Origin: Vreelandella alkaliphila
Lineage (GTDB): Bacteria > Pseudomonadota > Gammaproteobacteria > Pseudomonadales > Halomonadaceae
Length of the DNA stretch: 64,000 nucleotides
NCBI RefSeq assembly: GCF_016107625.1
Contig: NZ_JABASV010000003.1
Location: forward strand, 310,001-374,000
Direction: 5' to 3'
The notes under the pieces are model-generated. The model worked only from the letters and a program-made list of their open reading frames with translations, was not told the DNA's origin and made no database searches. A program made the translations under genes and the position numbers. Shown one piece after another: positions 8,190 through 17,842 of this stretch. How positions within the stretch are numbered: the first letter of the stretch is position 1; each line of letters opens with the position of its first letter.

Positions 8190-9383
8190 TCAGGCGGCGG
8201 CTAGTGCGCCGAGGCCGATTGCCACCAGCAGTTGGCAACCAGTGGGAATAATGTCGTCGTTAAAGTCGTAACGAGCGTTGTGTAGTGGTGCGGTGGACTC
8301 ATCCTTCGCTGTACCGAGGAAGAAGTAGGCTCCTGGGCAACGCTGCAGCATGAAGGAGAAATCTTCGCCGCCAAGGCTAGGGGCGACGTCACGCACTAGG
8401 GCTGCTTCGCCGAGTGTTTGCACAACACAGGATTCCACGTGGCGGGTTTCTGCCTCGGTATTGACCGTCGCTGGGAATATGCGCTGGTAGTCGACCTCAA
8501 TGTCGCCGCCATGGGCAATGGCCACCCCTTCACAAACACGGCGAACAGCATGCTCAATACGATCCTGAGTGTCGGCATCAAGGCTTCGTGCTGTACCGCT
8601 GATGCGAACTTCATCGGGAATAATGGCGAAGCCGTCAATGTCGCCCCCCTGCAATCCACATAGGCTGAGAGCCGCGGGGGAGAGGGGGTTAATATCACGT
8701 GCGACCACGGAGTGTAGATTTTGAATCAGAGCACCCGCCATGCGTACAGGATCTGTCGATAGATGAGGGTTGACGCCTCCATGGCCACCTTTTCCGCGTA
8801 CACGGATATCGAGCCGATCGGTGGCTGCCATGATTGCACCTGAGCGGACGGCCACTTGGCCAGCAGGCAGAGAAGGCCAGTTGTGCAGGGCGTAGATGGC
8901 CTGCATAGGAAAGCGTTCGAATAAACCCTCCTCGACCATTGCTCGGCCACCACCTAAGCCTTCTTCTGCGGGCTGAAAGATCAGGTGAATAGTGCCAGCG
9001 AAGTCGCGGTGTTCAGCCAGGTAGCGGGCGACGCCAAGCAGCAGGGTCGTGTGACCATCATGGCCGCAGGCATGCATTCGGCCGGGTACTTCAGATGTGT
9101 GGTTGTGCTCGCTAAGCTCTTGGATCGGTAGGGCGTCCATATCGGCGCGTAGACCAATCTGGCGTCCATTGTCGGGTTGATCACCGATGACAGTCGCAAC
9201 GATACCGGTTTTGCCGATGCCAGTTTCAAAGGTCAAACCAAGACGTTCTAGTTCTTCAGCGATGCGCTTAGCCGTAGCATGTTCCTGAAACCCTAGCTCC
9301 GGGTGACGATGTAGCTCGTGTCGCATCTGGGTCAGTTCGGCGTGATGGCGCTCGAAGAAATTTGGGTTGATGAATTCTGTCAT
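8190..9383 (-). CDS. M20-family amidohydrolase (hippurate hydrolase-like)
   Basis: A 397-residue cytoplasmic metallohydrolase of the M20D group, which cleaves N-acyl amino acids and related amides. Visible motifs are L-H-R-H-P-E-L-G-F near residue 24, the metal-binding M-H-A-C-G-H-D-G-H near 102, P-A-E-E-G near 138, the dimerisation-domain K-G-G-H-G-G near 198 and G-G-E-D-F-S near 340. Length and motifs fit hippurate hydrolase and N-acetyl-amino-acid deacetylases. First gene of an operon with DUF3311 and the SSS symporter, and divergent from a LysR regulator, so uptake and hydrolysis of one amide substrate are probably co-regulated. The exact substrate is unknown. Confidence 0.9.
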   Translation of the reverse strand: MTEFINPNFFERHHAELTQMRHELHRHPELGFQEHATAKRIAEELERLGLTFETGIGKTGIVATVIGDQPDNGRQIGLRADMDALPIQELSEHNHTSEVPGRMHACGHDGHTTLLLGVARYLAEHRDFAGTIHLIFQPAEEGLGGGRAMVEEGLFERFPMQAIYALHNWPSLPAGQVAVRSGAIMAATDRLDIRVRGKGGHGGVNPHLSTDPVRMAGALIQNLHSVVARDINPLSPAALSLCGLQGGDIDGFAIIPDEVRISGTARSLDADTQDRIEHAVRRVCEGVAIAHGGDIEVDYQRIFPATVNTEAETRHVESCVVQTLGEAALVRDVAPSLGGEDFSFMLQRCPGAYFFLGTAKDESTAPLHNARYDFNDDIIPTGCQLLVAIGLGALAAA

Positions 9384-9519
9384 AGTCGATTCACATAGTT
9401 GTTGGATGGGCTAATTCATCTTGGTTGTTTCAGTGGTATAGAGAAAATAGTTTTTTTATTAGCTTTCCATGCTTATATTGGATGGAAAGAGCCACGGCGT
9501 GTCATTCAATGGGAATGAG

Positions 9520-10446
9520 ATGGACTTCAAACGCTTAAAATATTTTCAGACCGTCGTAGAGGAGGGGGCCATCTCCTCCGCAGCACGACGGGTACCGCTT
9601 GCTCAGCCAGCCCTGTCGCGTCAATTGCTGCTGCTTGAAGATGAAGTCGGTACCACGTTGCTGACTCGTTCACGGCATGGCGTTCGACTTACCGCCGCAG
9701 GCGAATCGTTCTACCGTGATACTCGGCGTTTGCTTGGCGAATTCGAACAGGCCAAGCGTAATGCACGGCGCATCGCCGACGGCCAATTTGGTGAGTTGCG
9801 TCTGGGGGTGACGGTGATGCACTTATGGGTGCCGCAGATAATCGGTTTGCTCAACCGTTTCCGCGAGCAATATCCCGAGGTCACGCTGAAGGTGGAGTCG
9901 CTGCTTTCGGGGCCTCAGGTAGATGCAATTCGCCGTGGGAGGCTGGATGCTGGCATGTTGTTCTTCCCTCCGGAAGATGATGACAGCCTCTGTAGCCATT
10001 GCTTGTATGAAGATCATCTAGTATTGGTTACCAGTGCCACCTCACGCTTAGCGCGACACCCGCCGCGATACCTAGCCGAACTCAATGACGAGAATTTTAT
10101 CTGGTTTGATCGTAGCGCCACCCCGGTCTATCACGACAAGCTGATTCACTCTTTTCAGCGAGCGGGGTTCACTCCTCATGTGGTACAGGAGGGAACTGAC
10201 AACGCTACTATGTTGTGTTTGGTGGCTGCTGGCATGGGCTGCAGTATTTTACCGGCCATGACCATGGCGGGGGCACCAGAAGGCGTGGTTAGCCATCGCT
10301 TAGAGGATCTCAAGCTGGCTTTGCCTCTGATGCTGGTGTGGCGCAGGGATTCAGGGCTGTCGGCGGTACGACGGCTGATCGAAATTGCCGAAACAGAATC
10401 TTTGGCGAACGGTGTAGACGTATCCTTGATTGCTCAGAAGGGATGA
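9520..10446 (+). CDS. LysR-family regulator of the amidohydrolase-symporter operon
   Basis: A 308-residue LysR protein. The start at 9520 (M-D-F-K-R-L-K-Y-F) is preferred over the upstream TTG/ATG frame because it is the canonical LysR N-terminus and GGGAATGAG precedes it. Helix-turn-helix at about residues 4-62, ligand-binding domain afterwards, ending with the usual G-L-S-A-V-R-R-L. The gene is divergent from the amidohydrolase operon with a 136-bp shared control region, so it most likely regulates that operon. Its end lies only 5 bp from the end of the next, convergent LysR gene. Confidence 0.88.
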   Translation: MDFKRLKYFQTVVEEGAISSAARRVPLAQPALSRQLLLLEDEVGTTLLTRSRHGVRLTAAGESFYRDTRRLLGEFEQAKRNARRIADGQFGELRLGVTVMHLWVPQIIGLLNRFREQYPEVTLKVESLLSGPQVDAIRRGRLDAGMLFFPPEDDDSLCSHCLYEDHLVLVTSATSRLARHPPRYLAELNDENFIWFDRSATPVYHDKLIHSFQRAGFTPHVVQEGTDNATMLCLVAAGMGCSILPAMTMAGAPEGVVSHRLEDLKLALPLMLVWRRDSGLSAVRRLIEIAETESLANGVDVSLIAQKG

Positions 10447-10451
10447 AGAGT

Positions 10452-11321
10452 CTATAGCCTGGCTTGCTGGTGTAACGTATCGACAAAACGGGCTAATGCG
10501 GGCGACCAGGTAGTGGGTTCTGAGGTAACAAAATAGGTGTCGATATTGGCAATGGCAGAGGGCAGTTCCATCGCGTGAATGCCGAAGCGGTGTCGGTGTG
10601 CTTCAATGATAATACGTGGCAGAACGGTGTACCCCATCCCGGCTGCTACGCAGCCAAGCATGGCGTCTAGCGTGCCAAACTCAAAAACACGCACGGCATT
10701 TATTCCCTGAGATGCCAGCAGTAATTCGATACGTTGCCGGTAACTACATCCCTGGCGAAATGCGAGAAACGTTGCTGTCAGTAGTTCTTCAGAGCTGGGC
10801 ACGCTCGTCATGGGGGCTGAACTTACCAGCACAAGCTGTTCGCTGAAAACTTTGAGCGAATGATAGCGATGATGATCGATAGCGCCGGCCACAAACACGC
10901 CATCCGCCTGACCGTCCATGAGCTTCTCAATCAAGCTTGCGGTGGGGCCAGTCGCCAGCGTCATATCAACCTCTGGGAAGTTAGCATGGTAGGCCGCCAG
11001 TATTGGGGGGAGGCGCAGCGCCATGGTAGTTTCCATCGATCCTAAGCGTAGTTGGCCAGCTGCGTTCTCGGCGCTTTGAAATAGCGCTAACGCTTCGTCA
11101 TGTACCGCCAGCAACCGTTCCGCATAATCCAATAACGCTAGCCCCGCAGAGGTAAGACGCACGCCACCAGCACGATGAACCAGCTGCACGCCTAATTCCT
11201 CCTCAAGTTTTTTGATATGCGTGGTCACGTTAGATTGCACCGTATGCAGCTGCTTTGCGGCAGCCATAAAGCTGCCGGTTTCTGCCACCGCCATAAACAG
11301 CCGCAATGATTTAAACTGCAT
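10452..11321 (-). CDS. LysR-family regulator (divergent from MFS transporter)
   Basis: A 289-residue LysR protein with an N-terminal winged helix (M-Q-F-K-S-L-R-L-F-M-A-V-A-E-T-G-S-F-M-A-A-A) and a substrate-binding domain. It belongs to the CynR/CbbR-like group judged by length and N-terminus. The 182-bp region to the divergent MFS gene contains a 13-bp inverted repeat at 11393-11405 and several ATCTCAAA-like repeats that could be binding sites. The target is inferred to be the MFS-GST pair. No ligand can be assigned. Confidence 0.88.
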   Translation of the reverse strand: MQFKSLRLFMAVAETGSFMAAAKQLHTVQSNVTTHIKKLEEELGVQLVHRAGGVRLTSAGLALLDYAERLLAVHDEALALFQSAENAAGQLRLGSMETTMALRLPPILAAYHANFPEVDMTLATGPTASLIEKLMDGQADGVFVAGAIDHHRYHSLKVFSEQLVLVSSAPMTSVPSSEELLTATFLAFRQGCSYRQRIELLLASQGINAVRVFEFGTLDAMLGCVAAGMGYTVLPRIIIEAHRHRFGIHAMELPSAIANIDTYFVTSEPTTWSPALARFVDTLHQQARL

Positions 11322-11392
11322 TCACATCTCCCTTAAGCGACCACCGTCTCAAATCCATCTCAAAAACTATCTTAAGAGCTATCTCAAAAAAA

Positions 11393-11405
11393 GATAGAGA
11401 CTATC
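11393..11405. promoter_or_regulatory. Candidate LysR operator between LysR and MFS genes
   Basis: A perfect inverted repeat GATAGAGACTATC lies between the divergent genes, next to a second partial copy (CTATCTC near 11379). Position and symmetry fit a regulator binding site, but the classic T-N11-A spacing is not met. Confidence 0.4.
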
Positions 11406-11503
11406 ACTATAAATCGTTTCTAAAGAATTGTTGGTGTGCGTAAGCTACTGGTAAAAACGCCTGTTGCCAATCTTGCCGCACAGCGATTTAGTAAGGATAC
11501 GAC

Positions 11504-12739
11504 ATGATCAATAGCAAAGACTTGCCTGCTCTGATGACCGGCGTGATGGCCACCTTGGCAGGAATAGGCATTGCCCGTTTTGCCTACACACCCCTATTAC
11601 CGGCACTGATTCAAGAGGGGTGGTTCAGTGCCAGCCAAGGAGCTTATCTAGGGGCTGCTAATCTTCTCGGTTACTTTATTGGTGCGTTGTCTGCTCACGC
11701 TCTGAGTGAGCGTTTTTCTGTCCGCGCGGTGATGGGGGCAAGTTTCGTAGCGATCGCACTGAGCTTCTTCCTCTGTGCGGGGGCAGGCAGTTTTAGCTGG
11801 TTTTTCTTTTGGCGATTAGTCTCAGGTATTGCTGGCGCCATTCTCATGGTGGTTGGCCCATCGTTGGCTCTGTCGACCACGTCTCCGGAAAGGCGGACTA
11901 GTGTCGGTGCCCTGGTATTCACTGGCATTGGCTTTGGTGCACTGCTTTCAGCATCGGTGGTGCCAGTGCTTCTGGAGTTAAGCCTAACGGTTACCTGGGG
12001 AACGCTGGGTCTGCTCTGTATTGCAGCGGCTCTTGTATGTGACTGGGGCGTTACTCGGCTGTCCTCACCGCCGGTGGTTAGTCAGGAAAGGCGAACAAGT
12101 GAGACAGGGTATGCAGGAATAAATGCCGCTGTGCTACTGGTGATAGGTGCGTATGCCCTGGACGCCGTCGGGTTTGTTCCGCATACCGTATTTTGGGTGG
12201 ATTATCTCGCCAGAGAAAATGCCTTAGGGCATCAAGCGGCTTCTCTACAGTGGGGCATTTTCGGCTTGGGCGCCGTGTGCGGGCCACTGATAGTAGGAAC
12301 GTTGGCGCGAAAAGTGGGCTGGCACCATGGCTTAACCCTTGCTTTTTTAGCCAAGGCTGCCGCTGTGTCCCTGCCAGTATTTTCACTAGCATTGCTTAGT
12401 CAGTCAGTTTCCTCGTTTGTGGTGGGCGCGATGATCCCAGGTATTGTTGCGCTGACGTCTGGGCGACTGGCTGAATTAGTCGGCCCCACCGCCCACAAAA
12501 AGCTCTGGGGGCAAGCGACTGCCGCTTTCGCTGCAGCTCAAGCGTTTTCTGGCTACGCGATGTCAGCGCTCTATGTAGCCTGGGGCACTTATTCACCGCT
12601 ATTTGCGATTAGCAGCCTGGTGTTGGTAGGCGGCTTTGTACTGGTGCTGCTGAGCCGAGGCCAGCAGCAGCGTCATGCCCCTCTCTCTACTGTTCCTCTT
12701 TCTACTGTTCCTCACTCCAATAAGAAACGGAGGCCATAA
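11504..12739 (+). CDS. MFS transporter, YbfB/YjiJ family
   Basis: A 411-residue major-facilitator protein with about 12 transmembrane segments. The start region (T-G-V-M-A-T-L-A-G-I-G-I-A-R-F-A-Y-T-P-L-L-P) is the signature of the YbfB/YjiJ family of uncharacterised efflux-type carriers. The C-terminal tail carries a short repeated S-T-V-P-L/H motif and a basic end. The stop overlaps the start of the glutathione-transferase gene (TAATG), so the two are translationally coupled. Divergent from a LysR gene that probably controls both. The transported compound is unknown; the GST neighbour hints at export of a toxic or electrophilic compound. Confidence 0.87.
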   Translation: MINSKDLPALMTGVMATLAGIGIARFAYTPLLPALIQEGWFSASQGAYLGAANLLGYFIGALSAHALSERFSVRAVMGASFVAIALSFFLCAGAGSFSWFFFWRLVSGIAGAILMVVGPSLALSTTSPERRTSVGALVFTGIGFGALLSASVVPVLLELSLTVTWGTLGLLCIAAALVCDWGVTRLSSPPVVSQERRTSETGYAGINAAVLLVIGAYALDAVGFVPHTVFWVDYLARENALGHQAASLQWGIFGLGAVCGPLIVGTLARKVGWHHGLTLAFLAKAAAVSLPVFSLALLSQSVSSFVVGAMIPGIVALTSGRLAELVGPTAHKKLWGQATAAFAAAQAFSGYAMSALYVAWGTYSPLFAISSLVLVGGFVLVLLSRGQQQRHAPLSTVPLSTVPHSNKKRRP

Positions 12740-13341
12740 TGCAGCTTTTTCTTAACGCAACGTCACCCTATGCGCGCCTAGCGCGGATCATCTTACTTGA
12801 GAAGGATCTGGTGGATGACGTTACATTGCGCTGGTGCGACCCTTGGGCAGATGACAAAGCGCTGCTAGAGGTTAATCCCGCTGGGCGAATTCCAGCGCTA
12901 GTGACTGACGAAGGCACGACACTTAGCGAGTCAATGTTGATTGCTGTTTATCTTGATAGCGTCAGTGCTAGTTCGCCTATGATTCCCCAAGCCCGATTAG
13001 CGAATGTACTGCATCTGGCCGGGCTTGGTCAGAATCTTATGGATGTTGCGTTTACGACCGTTATTGCCAGAAAGCACTATGGAGCTGAGATTGATCACAG
13101 TGAGCTTGGGCGAAGGCGCCAGCGAGCCATGCAACGAATAGTGGAACAACTGGATAGTGAACTCTACGAAAGTCAGCTGGCGTCGTCGATTACTCTTGGT
13201 GAAATCGCTTGCGCTGTTGCGCTAGATTACTTGGCCTTCAGGTTGCCAGAAGTGCGCTGGAAGGAAGCGTACCCACAGCTCAAAGCGTGGCATGCCGCAG
13301 TAATTGCCAGGGATAGTTTTCAGCAGACTGCATTTGTGTAG
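12739..13341 (+). CDS. Glutathione S-transferase family protein
   Basis: A 200-residue protein with the two-domain GST fold. The thioredoxin-like N-terminal half starts with F-L-N-A-T-S-P-Y-A-R and has the cis-proline glutathione-binding motif G-R-I-P-A-L-V near residue 50, then S-E-S-M-L-I near 64. The C-terminal half is helical and ends in the usual K-A-W-H-A motif. Translationally coupled to the MFS transporter. Expected role: conjugation or isomerisation using glutathione, in the cytoplasm, perhaps in detoxification together with the exporter. Substrate unknown. Confidence 0.87.
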   Translation: MQLFLNATSPYARLARIILLEKDLVDDVTLRWCDPWADDKALLEVNPAGRIPALVTDEGTTLSESMLIAVYLDSVSASSPMIPQARLANVLHLAGLGQNLMDVAFTTVIARKHYGAEIDHSELGRRRQRAMQRIVEQLDSELYESQLASSITLGEIACAVALDYLAFRLPEVRWKEAYPQLKAWHAAVIARDSFQQTAFV

Positions 13342-13347
13342 CCTCCT

Positions 13348-13457
13348 GCGGGTGCGCTGACGCTTACACCGCGCTACAAAATACGAAAATTCAATCGTTT
13401 AGGTTATGTAGCGCGGTGTAACGAATCTTGCGAGGGACGAGCAAATGAGGCACCCGC
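13348..13457. repeat. 110-bp palindromic dispersed repeat, copy 1
   Basis: The element is bounded by GCGGGTGC (13348-13355) and GCACCCGC (13450-13457). Inside it is a perfect 15-bp inverted repeat: 13364-13378 (TTACACCGCGCTACA) pairs with 13407-13421. The same sequence, inverted, recurs at 53004-53110. It lies between two convergent genes and could also act as a transcription stop. It encodes nothing and resembles non-autonomous REP- or MITE-type elements. Confidence 0.85.
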
Positions 13458-13491
13458 GAACGGAGGCGGAGCCTCCCGGTAAGGTTGGGGA

Positions 13492-14385
13492 TCACTCGTT
13501 GAGTGCCTGCTTAAGCCACTCTGCCAGTGGCTCGCTGCGGCGGCTGTTGGTTTGTTTCGGCAGCCATAGGCAGAGGCGGGCGGGCGTTTCGATACTTCCC
13601 CAAGGGGCCACAAGCCGCCCGCTGCGTAAATCGTCTTCCACCAGTAGCTTGGGTGCTATTGCTATGCCTAAGCCCGCCACCGCTGCTTCAATCAGATAAT
13701 AAAGATGGGCAAACCCTTGGCCCTGTTGAAGGGCGTCCTCCAATGCACGTTGCGCCAGCCCTTTGGCGCTCGCCCACTGTGGCCACGCCTGGGGACGTGA
13801 AGCGGTCACTAACAGCTTGTTGGCAAATAACGATTCTGGCTTGGCTGGGTCGATGTGTGCTGCTAGGAGTGGGCTTGCTACTGGGCAAATCTGCTCGGGA
13901 AGTAGCTCGATAACCTCCACATCCGCGGGCCAGGGAGGTTCAATAAACGCCAGGGTGGCGCTGGTATCTACCTGTTGACCGGGCAGTTCGCTGTCACTTA
14001 CCACGACTTTTAGCTTCAGTTGCGGCAGCTCTTGGTTCAGGCGATCCAGGCGGGGAATTAGCCAGCGCGCTAGCAGGCTGCCAGGGCAGGCCAGGGTAAA
14101 GGGCGCTTCTTCCACATCACGCTTGAGTGCTGCGCAACTATTGCGCAGTTTGCTAAATGCCTCGCCTACGCCGCTTTGCAGTTGCTCACCATGGTGAGTC
14201 AGCACCAGCCCACGCCCTGCTTTTGCAAATAGCGCTACACCAAAATGCTCATCCAGGCTTTTAAGTTGGCGGCTAACCGCGCCATGGGTAACGCTTAGCT
14301 CATCGGCGGCAGCGGTCACGCTACCCAATCGGGCAGTGGCTTCAAAGGCGCGCAGGGCGCTAAGTGGCGGCATGCTGTTCTGCAT
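13492..14385 (-). CDS. trpI: TrpI, LysR-type activator of trpBA
   Basis: A 297-residue LysR protein of the GcvA-like branch. Helix-turn-helix at about residues 8-65 (L-R-A-F-E-A-T-A-R-L-G-S-V-T-A-A-A). The stretch P-F-T-L-A-C-P-G-S-L-L-A-R-W-L-I-P-R-L and the late motifs A-S-R-P-Q-A-W-P-Q-W and A-P-W-G match Pseudomonas TrpI closely from memory. The gene is divergent from trpBA, exactly the arrangement in which TrpI with indoleglycerol phosphate activates tryptophan synthase. An imperfect palindrome with TCAC/GTGA ends at 14431-14444 lies in the shared promoter region and is a possible site. Confidence 0.9.
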   Translation of the reverse strand: MQNSMPPLSALRAFEATARLGSVTAAADELSVTHGAVSRQLKSLDEHFGVALFAKAGRGLVLTHHGEQLQSGVGEAFSKLRNSCAALKRDVEEAPFTLACPGSLLARWLIPRLDRLNQELPQLKLKVVVSDSELPGQQVDTSATLAFIEPPWPADVEVIELLPEQICPVASPLLAAHIDPAKPESLFANKLLVTASRPQAWPQWASAKGLAQRALEDALQQGQGFAHLYYLIEAAVAGLGIAIAPKLLVEDDLRSGRLVAPWGSIETPARLCLWLPKQTNSRRSEPLAEWLKQALNE

Positions 14386-14524
14386 TGCTTATCCCATAAT
14401 GATAGTTCTGCTTTAATAGTTGATTAAAACTCACCTATTAGTGACATCTTATCGATTTTTATCCCCGTCTGCCTGCGCTACCTTGAGTCTATTCCCAATT
14501 TCCACGTTGCACTCAGAGGTCGTG

Positions 14525-15730
14525 ATGAACCAATTCGTGAACCTGCCCGATACCAACGGACTGTTTGGCAGCTTCGGCGGCCGCTTTGTCGCTGAAACAC
14601 TCATGCCGCTCATTTTAGAGCTGCAAGATGAGTACGCTGCTGCTAAAAATGACCCCGAATTCCAGCGCCAGTTAGCCTACTTTCAAGGGGATTACGTCGG
14701 GCGGCCAAGCCCGCTTTATTTCGCTGAAAGACTGACCGAACACTTCGGTGGGGCGAGTATTTACCTCAAGCGCGAAGAGCTAAACCACACCGGCGCGCAC
14801 AAGATTAACAACTGCATTGGCCAGGTACTGCTAGCCAAGCAGATGGGCAAAAAGCGCATTATTGCTGAAACTGGCGCCGGTATGCATGGAGTGGCCACCG
14901 CCACGGTAGCAGCGCGTTTTGGCCTGCCTTGTGTCATCTATATGGGCGCAACCGACATCGAACGCCAGCAGCCTAACGTGTTCCGCATGAAACTACTGGG
15001 GGCTGAGGTGATTCCCGTCACCTCCGGCACCGGCACACTCAAAGATGCCATGAACGAAGCGCTGCGCGACTGGGTGACCAATGTCGACGACACCTTCTAC
15101 ATTATTGGAACCGTGGCTGGGCCGCACCCGTACCCTGCGATGGTGCGCGACTTCCAAGCGGTGATTGGCCATGAAACCCGCAGCCAAATGCTCGAAAAGC
15201 AGGGGCGTTTGCCGGATTCGCTGGTGGCCTGTATTGGTGGCGGATCAAACGCTATGGGGCTGTTCCATCCGTTCTTAAACGACCCAGATGTGCAGATGAT
15301 TGGCGTAGAAGCGGGCGGCAAAGGCGTTAAAAGCGGCCTGCATGCCGCCAGCTTGAACGGCGGAACGCCTGGCGTACTGCATGGTAACCGCACCTATCTG
15401 CTGCAAAACGAAGATGGCCAGATTATCGACGCCCACTCAATATCAGCGGGGCTGGATTATCCCGGTATCGGCCCAGAGCACGCATGGCTCCACGAGCAGG
15501 GGCGGGTTGAGTATGTTTCCGCCACTGACGATGAAGCGCTGGAAGCCTTCCAGATCTGCTGCCGTCAGGAAGGCATCATTCCTGCCCTGGAAACTGCCCA
15601 CGCCTTGGCGGAAGTGGCTAAGCGTGCGCCCCGGCTTCCCCGTGAGCACTTAATGGTGGTCAACCTTAGCGGTCGTGGCGACAAAGACATGATGAGCGTC
15701 GCCCATCATCTAGGTGAGAAATTCCAATGA
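14525..15730 (+). CDS. trpB: Tryptophan synthase beta chain
   Basis: A 401-residue PLP enzyme that joins indole and serine to make tryptophan. The start at 14525 follows an AGAGG site and gives the normal N-terminus ([13 protein letters not shown]). The PLP lysine is Lys93 in T-G-A-H-K-I-N-N; the cofactor phosphate loop G-G-G-S-N-A and the late [10 protein letters not shown] motif are present. The stop overlaps the next reading frame by ATGA. Forms the trpBA operon activated by the divergent trpI. Confidence 0.97.
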   Translation: MNQFVNLPDTNGLFGSFGGRFVAETLMPLILELQDEYAAAKNDPEFQRQLAYFQGDYVGRPSPLYFAERLTEHFGGASIYLKREELNHTGAHKINNCIGQVLLAKQMGKKRIIAETGAGMHGVATATVAARFGLPCVIYMGATDIERQQPNVFRMKLLGAEVIPVTSGTGTLKDAMNEALRDWVTNVDDTFYIIGTVAGPHPYPAMVRDFQAVIGHETRSQMLEKQGRLPDSLVACIGGGSNAMGLFHPFLNDPDVQMIGVEAGGKGVKSGLHAASLNGGTPGVLHGNRTYLLQNEDGQIIDAHSISAGLDYPGIGPEHAWLHEQGRVEYVSATDDEALEAFQICCRQEGIIPALETAHALAEVAKRAPRLPREHLMVVNLSGRGDKDMMSVAHHLGEKFQ

Positions 15731-15750
15731 GTGCGAACCAGGAGACTGTT

Positions 15751-16590
15751 ATGAATACCCCCACTCGTCTTAAAGACTGCTTTGCCGCGCTCAAGCAGCA
15801 GAACCGCCCAGCGCTGGTTAGCTACCTCACCGCAGGTGATCCAGACGCGGAGACTTCGCGCCGCCTGCTACATGGGTTACCTGAAGCAGGGGTGGATATC
15901 ATTGAACTCGGCATGCCGTTCAGTGACCCCATGGCTGATGGTCCCGCGATTCAAAAAGCCGCGCTGCGTGCACTTGAAGGCGGCCAAACCCAAGTTAAAA
16001 CGTTGGACATGGTGCGCCGTTTCCGCGAACAGAATAGCACCACGCCGATCGTACTGATGGGCTACTACAACCCGATTTACTGCTATGGCGTTGAGCGCTT
16101 TCTAACGGAGGCCGCCAGCGCTGGAGTCGATGGCCTGATTGTGGTGGATTTACCCCCTGAGCATGATGAAGAACTCTGCCAGCCAGCAGCTCAGCACGGC
16201 ATTGATTTTATCCGCCTGGCTACTCCGACTACCGATGCTAAACGGTTGCCCAAAGTACTCAGCAACACCTCTGGGTTTATCTACTACGTATCGGTGGCGG
16301 GGGTTACTGGCGGTAGTGCGCCAACACCAGAACGGTTAGAGGCGTCGGTCGCTCAGCTCCGCGAATACACCGAGCTACCCATTGCCGTTGGCTTTGGAAT
16401 ACGCACCGCTGAGCAAGCCGCTACTATTGGACGCTTTAGCGATGCGGTGGTGGTTGGCTCCGCGCTTGTTGACTGCATCGAACATGCCAGCACGCCTGAT
16501 GAAGCAGTGGAGCGAGTGCACGGCTTAGTCAGTGAGTTGGCAGAAAGCGTCAGGGCATGTCGTACAGCAAGCGAGCCACAAGTCTGTTGA
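15751..16590 (+). CDS. trpA: Tryptophan synthase alpha chain
   Basis: A 279-residue TIM-barrel subunit that splits indoleglycerol phosphate to indole and glyceraldehyde-3-phosphate. Catalytic Glu52 (I-I-E-L-G-M-P-F) and Asp63 (M-A-D-G-P) match Glu49 and Asp60 of the E. coli enzyme. I chose the ATG at 15751 because AGGAGA lies 7 nt upstream and the protein then aligns with the family start; an ATG at 15727 overlapping the trpB stop is also open. The late G-F-G-I-R and S-D-A-V-V-V-G-S-A motifs bind substrate phosphate. Followed by a strong terminator. Confidence 0.96.
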   Translation: MNTPTRLKDCFAALKQQNRPALVSYLTAGDPDAETSRRLLHGLPEAGVDIIELGMPFSDPMADGPAIQKAALRALEGGQTQVKTLDMVRRFREQNSTTPIVLMGYYNPIYCYGVERFLTEAASAGVDGLIVVDLPPEHDEELCQPAAQHGIDFIRLATPTTDAKRLPKVLSNTSGFIYYVSVAGVTGGSAPTPERLEASVAQLREYTELPIAVGFGIRTAEQAATIGRFSDAVVVGSALVDCIEHASTPDEAVERVHGLVSELAESVRACRTASEPQVC

Positions 16591-16622
16591 TACAAGCAGC
16601 GTAAAAAGAAGGATACGTTAAG

Positions 16623-16651
16623 AGAGCAGGCCAGCAGCGCCTGCTCTTTTT
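16623..16651 (+). terminator. Rho-independent terminator of trpBA
   Basis: A perfect 9-bp stem (16623-16631 with 16639-16647; arm AGAGCAGGC) with a 7-nt loop is followed directly by a run of T. It lies 32 bp after the trpA stop. Confidence 0.9.
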
Positions 16652-16746
16652 AACGTTGAGCAAAATCCTAATTAAAGGTTAATCTAGCTGGATCGATGGT
16701 GAAATAATGAGTGGAAGCTCACGCGAGCTAATAGGAACGGGCTTTT

Positions 16747-17367
16747 ATGAACCTGACAACACTGCTGCTTTTTATCCCTACCTGCTTCGCCCTTAATATG
16801 GCGCCTGGCCCTAATAACCTGCTTTCATTAACCAATGCTAAACGCTATGGCGTTCGGACAGCTTGTTTAGCGGGTATTGGGCGGCTAATAGCATTCGTCG
16901 GCATGATTACGCTGGCAGCGACTGGCTTGGCGACACTGCTTTACACTTCTGAAAAAATCTTCCTCGTTATTAAGGTGGTTGGTGGGCTCTACTTGTTATG
17001 GCTGGCATATCAGCTATGGGGCGCCGATACTGCCGCAAGTGATAGTGCTGAAACTCAACACATGAGCTTATTTGAGCTGGCGCGACAAGAGTTCTTGCTT
17101 GCTGCTGGTAACCCCAAAGCCATTCTGATTTTTACCGCTTTCCTACCGCAGTTCGTGGAACCTAGCGGCAATGTCGGTCTGCAGTTTTTGGTGCTAGGTG
17201 TGCTGTTTTTACTATTGGAATGGGTAGCGATTGCTGGTTACGCCTATGCAGGTAGTTTTTTGAGCCAGTGGTTTTCACGCCCCACTATGCGGCGCTTATT
17301 TAACCGCAGTTGCGCAACTCTATTAGCCAGCGCAGGGGTAGGACTGTTGCTGGCTAAAAAGGAGTAA
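16747..17367 (+). CDS. LysE/RhtB-family amino-acid exporter
   Basis: A 206-residue inner-membrane protein with about six hydrophobic segments. The family motif N-M-A-P-G-P-N-N-L near residue 18 and the later N-P-K-A-I-L-I-F-T-A-F-L-P-Q-F near 120 identify the LysE/RhtB translocators, which export amino acids or derivatives. It stands alone after the trpBA terminator and is convergent with the ABM gene. Its closeness to trp genes does not by itself imply tryptophan export. Substrate unknown. Confidence 0.9.
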   Translation: MNLTTLLLFIPTCFALNMAPGPNNLLSLTNAKRYGVRTACLAGIGRLIAFVGMITLAATGLATLLYTSEKIFLVIKVVGGLYLLWLAYQLWGADTAASDSAETQHMSLFELARQEFLLAAGNPKAILIFTAFLPQFVEPSGNVGLQFLVLGVLFLLLEWVAIAGYAYAGSFLSQWFSRPTMRRLFNRSCATLLASAGVGLLLAKKE

Positions 17368-17416
17368 GCGTTAAGACTCGCTGTTTAAATACGCTAGACC
17401 ACCGAGCACAGCCGTT

Positions 17417-17764
17417 CTACGAGTGGTGCGCGTGACGCGAATCCTCAGGAGCCTCGCGCCGGTCATTCATTCCGTAGTCTCGGATGACGGAAGCGACACG
17501 CAGACGGTAGTCGGCAAAGATATCCTGTCGACCAGCTTTCTGAGCTGCTCGGTGAGATTCAAGCGAACGCCACTGCTTCACGGCATCTTCATCTCGCCAA
17601 TAAGAGAGCGAAAGAACTTTGCCGGGCTGCGCCAGGCTCTCGAAGCGCTCAATCGATAGAAAACCGTCGATAGCTTCCAAATCTTGGCGTAATGCGCTGG
17701 CAGTATCCAAATAGTCTTGATAACGGTCAGTATGTGGAAGCACTTCGAATATCACAGCGATCAT
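17417..17764 (-). CDS. Antibiotic-biosynthesis-monooxygenase (ABM) domain protein
   Basis: A 115-residue ferredoxin-like single-domain protein. The pattern I-A-V-I-F-E-V-L-P ... G-F-L-S-I-E-R-F-E-S ... L-S-L-S-Y-W-R-D-E-D-A-V-K-Q-W ... H-R-A-A-Q-K-A-G-R is typical of ABM-domain proteins, which include heme-degrading and quinol monooxygenases. The last 20 residues are charged and probably disordered. It lies in the same direction as the NIPSNAP-like gene 78 bp upstream, so the two dimeric alpha/beta-barrel proteins are probably co-transcribed and controlled by the divergent ArsR-like regulator. Substrate unknown. Confidence 0.85.
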   Translation of the reverse strand: MIAVIFEVLPHTDRYQDYLDTASALRQDLEAIDGFLSIERFESLAQPGKVLSLSYWRDEDAVKQWRSLESHRAAQKAGRQDIFADYRLRVASVIRDYGMNDRREAPEDSRHAHHS

Positions 17765-17842
17765 GGCAGATTCCTTGTATTCATAAGTTCTTTATATTCA
17801 TTAGTTTTTTATATTCGCAGGCTCTTTATATTTACAGCTTCG

